NCBI GenBank assembly: GCA_036897625.1
Contig: JAYMTA010001439.1
Span: forward strand, 1-20,029
Length of the DNA stretch: 20,029 bases
Direction of reading: 5' to 3'
Source of the DNA: Pelargonium cotyledonis
Lineage: Eukaryota; Streptophyta; Magnoliopsida; Geraniales; Geraniaceae
Part shown: positions 18,600-20,029 of the stretch, piece by piece
Layout: each line of letters starts with the position of its first letter
How positions within the stretch are numbered: the first letter of the stretch is position 1
Notes under the pieces: model-generated
The model's database searches: none
Told to the model about the DNA's origin: nothing
The model's input: the letters and a program-made list of their open reading frames with translations, nothing else
Position numbers and translations under genes: made by a program

Positions 18600-20029
18600 G
18601 ATATTGATTATGAGAAATTATGGTTCTCAAACGAGCTTGAAGATGTTGTAGTTTCTATCATGGTTGTGGTGTATAGCAGCCAAAATACGGATACTTATTT
18701 TTTTTTCCATATTATTATGTCGTTTCTGCATAAATATTGTGGTAAGAGTTGTTTCTCAATCTAATATCTTGCAAAAACAAAGTTGTTGGCTGTATAATGT
18801 TCTCATCCACAATTTCATATAAAAATATAGATGGATCCTTCTTTTTATATATATTTTCTATAATCAATATATAAGACTAAAATCATATTCTGAGAGGTAG
18901 GGAGTAGATACAATTATTGGTTGTCATTGATATTTAGCTAAAACTTGGTCTATTCTAAAATCGAATTCATAAAATATTGGATATGGGAGATTGCGATGAA
19001 AGTACTTGGAGACACCAATGCTCGAAAGGTTGGTTGCTGGTGACTATTCGGCAATTTGGAGATTGGGGGTATTGGTAATTATAAAGCAATATTAAAATGT
19101 GGTAGGTATATTTTAAATCAACTTCTCTAAAAGAACAATGGGAAAAAATATACAAGGAAGCTAGCTAAGAATAATATCATTTGACATTTTATTTATTTAT
19201 TGGAAATGATGGAGGCATGAGTGAAATTAACATATCTAATATGCAACAAGTGCTTCACCCTCTCGATCGATCCCTCATGCTTTTGAGTTTTGAATTGAGT
19301 TGAAAAAGAACATACAAATATATTCTTGTTTTTAGTGGCCAAGGTAAAATTTCATTACATGATTTTATGGACATTATCAAAATACAAGTTTACATATATT
19401 TCACCCAATACTGTCTCATGCAAATTGACTAATGTAAGGAAGAAACCATCACCACATTGTTGGCATTGATATGTATCACACATTCAATGTCTCCATTATT
19501 CCATAACCAAAATCTCACATCCTATAACCCATCTTCAAGGTAAAAAGTAAACAAAACTCAATCAACAATAAGATACTGTTTGCACTAATTTTTTTTTTTT
19601 TTTTTTACTGAAATGTGTTGTTGTGATGAATAAATATTTTAACAAAAACTTCATTTACAAATTGAATATTTTACTACTTTTTATATGCATTTTTGGTTCA
19701 TTTAGATTTTCACTAAGTCATAGAAAAATAATACAATTTTCAAATTTTTATACAATTATATCGTTGTATCTCGAGTAAATTTATAATAAAATGTATTTTA
19801 TACAATTTTAACAAACTTTTATTGATACATCAATTTTCTTACTTCATAAAGTTATTCATTGAAAAATTATTTCTAATTTTTTGTATAATTATGTCATTGA
19901 ATCTTAAGTGGACTTTAGAACCATCAATATTTTTTCTAACAATTGTCTACCAATGGATGATTTTAAAATGTAGGTACAATCTATTAAGAAGATATGACTA
20001 ATTTTTTCATCACCGTAATTTTCTTTCAC
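18600..20029. other. AT-rich intergenic DNA without a recognised gene
   Basis: No coding frame with protein-like composition, no tRNA and no clear transposon ends were found. There are long A/T runs (for example a T-run at about 19590-19606) and one diverged direct repeat near the right edge, listed separately. Confidence 0.6.
19745..19920. repeat. Diverged direct repeat, two copies
   Basis: About 42 nt at 19745-19786 recurs at 19878-19920 with roughly three quarters of positions matching, sharing AATTAT, TTG and AGT blocks in the same order. The spacing is 133 nt. It may be an old tandem duplication in AT-rich DNA or part of a larger decayed repeat. Confidence 0.35.

Noticed and set aside
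18967..19155. Minus-strand 62-codon frame
   Set aside because: AT-rich intergenic sequence with no recognisable motif and no supporting context.

Overview
This window is nuclear DNA from a flowering plant. Two spliced protein genes lie head to tail on the + strand, with GT-AG introns, AT-rich introns and intergenic DNA, and several small non-autonomous transposon relics. The proteins match the plant forms of their families and the gene structures are eudicot-like. The species cannot be named from the sequence alone. I read no prokaryotic, viral or organellar genes.

Layout. 1-1430: intergenic DNA with a MITE-like foldback (142-257) and an unexplained GC-rich block (about 380-985). 1748-4979: a 7-exon gene for a 492-residue NHL-repeat (beta-propeller) membrane protein with a signal peptide, three NHL repeats, one transmembrane helix and a Gln-rich tail. 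4980-5990: its 3' region, a tRNA-like/SINE-like scrap, and the promoter of the next gene, with CCAAT boxes and a G-box/ABRE. 6223-17761: an 18-coding-exon gene for an 877-residue gamma-adaptin, the large subunit of the AP-1 clathrin adaptor of the trans-Golgi/early endosome. Its exons join without any frame break and give a full trunk-hinge-ear protein. 17762-20029: its 3' region, then AT-rich intergenic DNA. The latter holds two tandem snRNA-type promoter modules on the minus strand, facing a cluster of perfect short hairpins.

The two genes are not known to share a pathway. Both products concern the endomembrane system, and the same gene order is, from memory, present on Arabidopsis chromosome 1, so the pair looks like an old conserved neighbourhood.

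The points most worth a second look are: a minor-spliceosome (U12-type) intron in the adaptin gene (8217-8386); the duplicated USE+TATA modules with the adjoining hairpins (18252-18554); a tRNA-derived SINE in adaptin intron 11; and foldback elements in introns 4 and 17. I found no evidence for an exotic new system. The protein-coding part is ordinary and intact.
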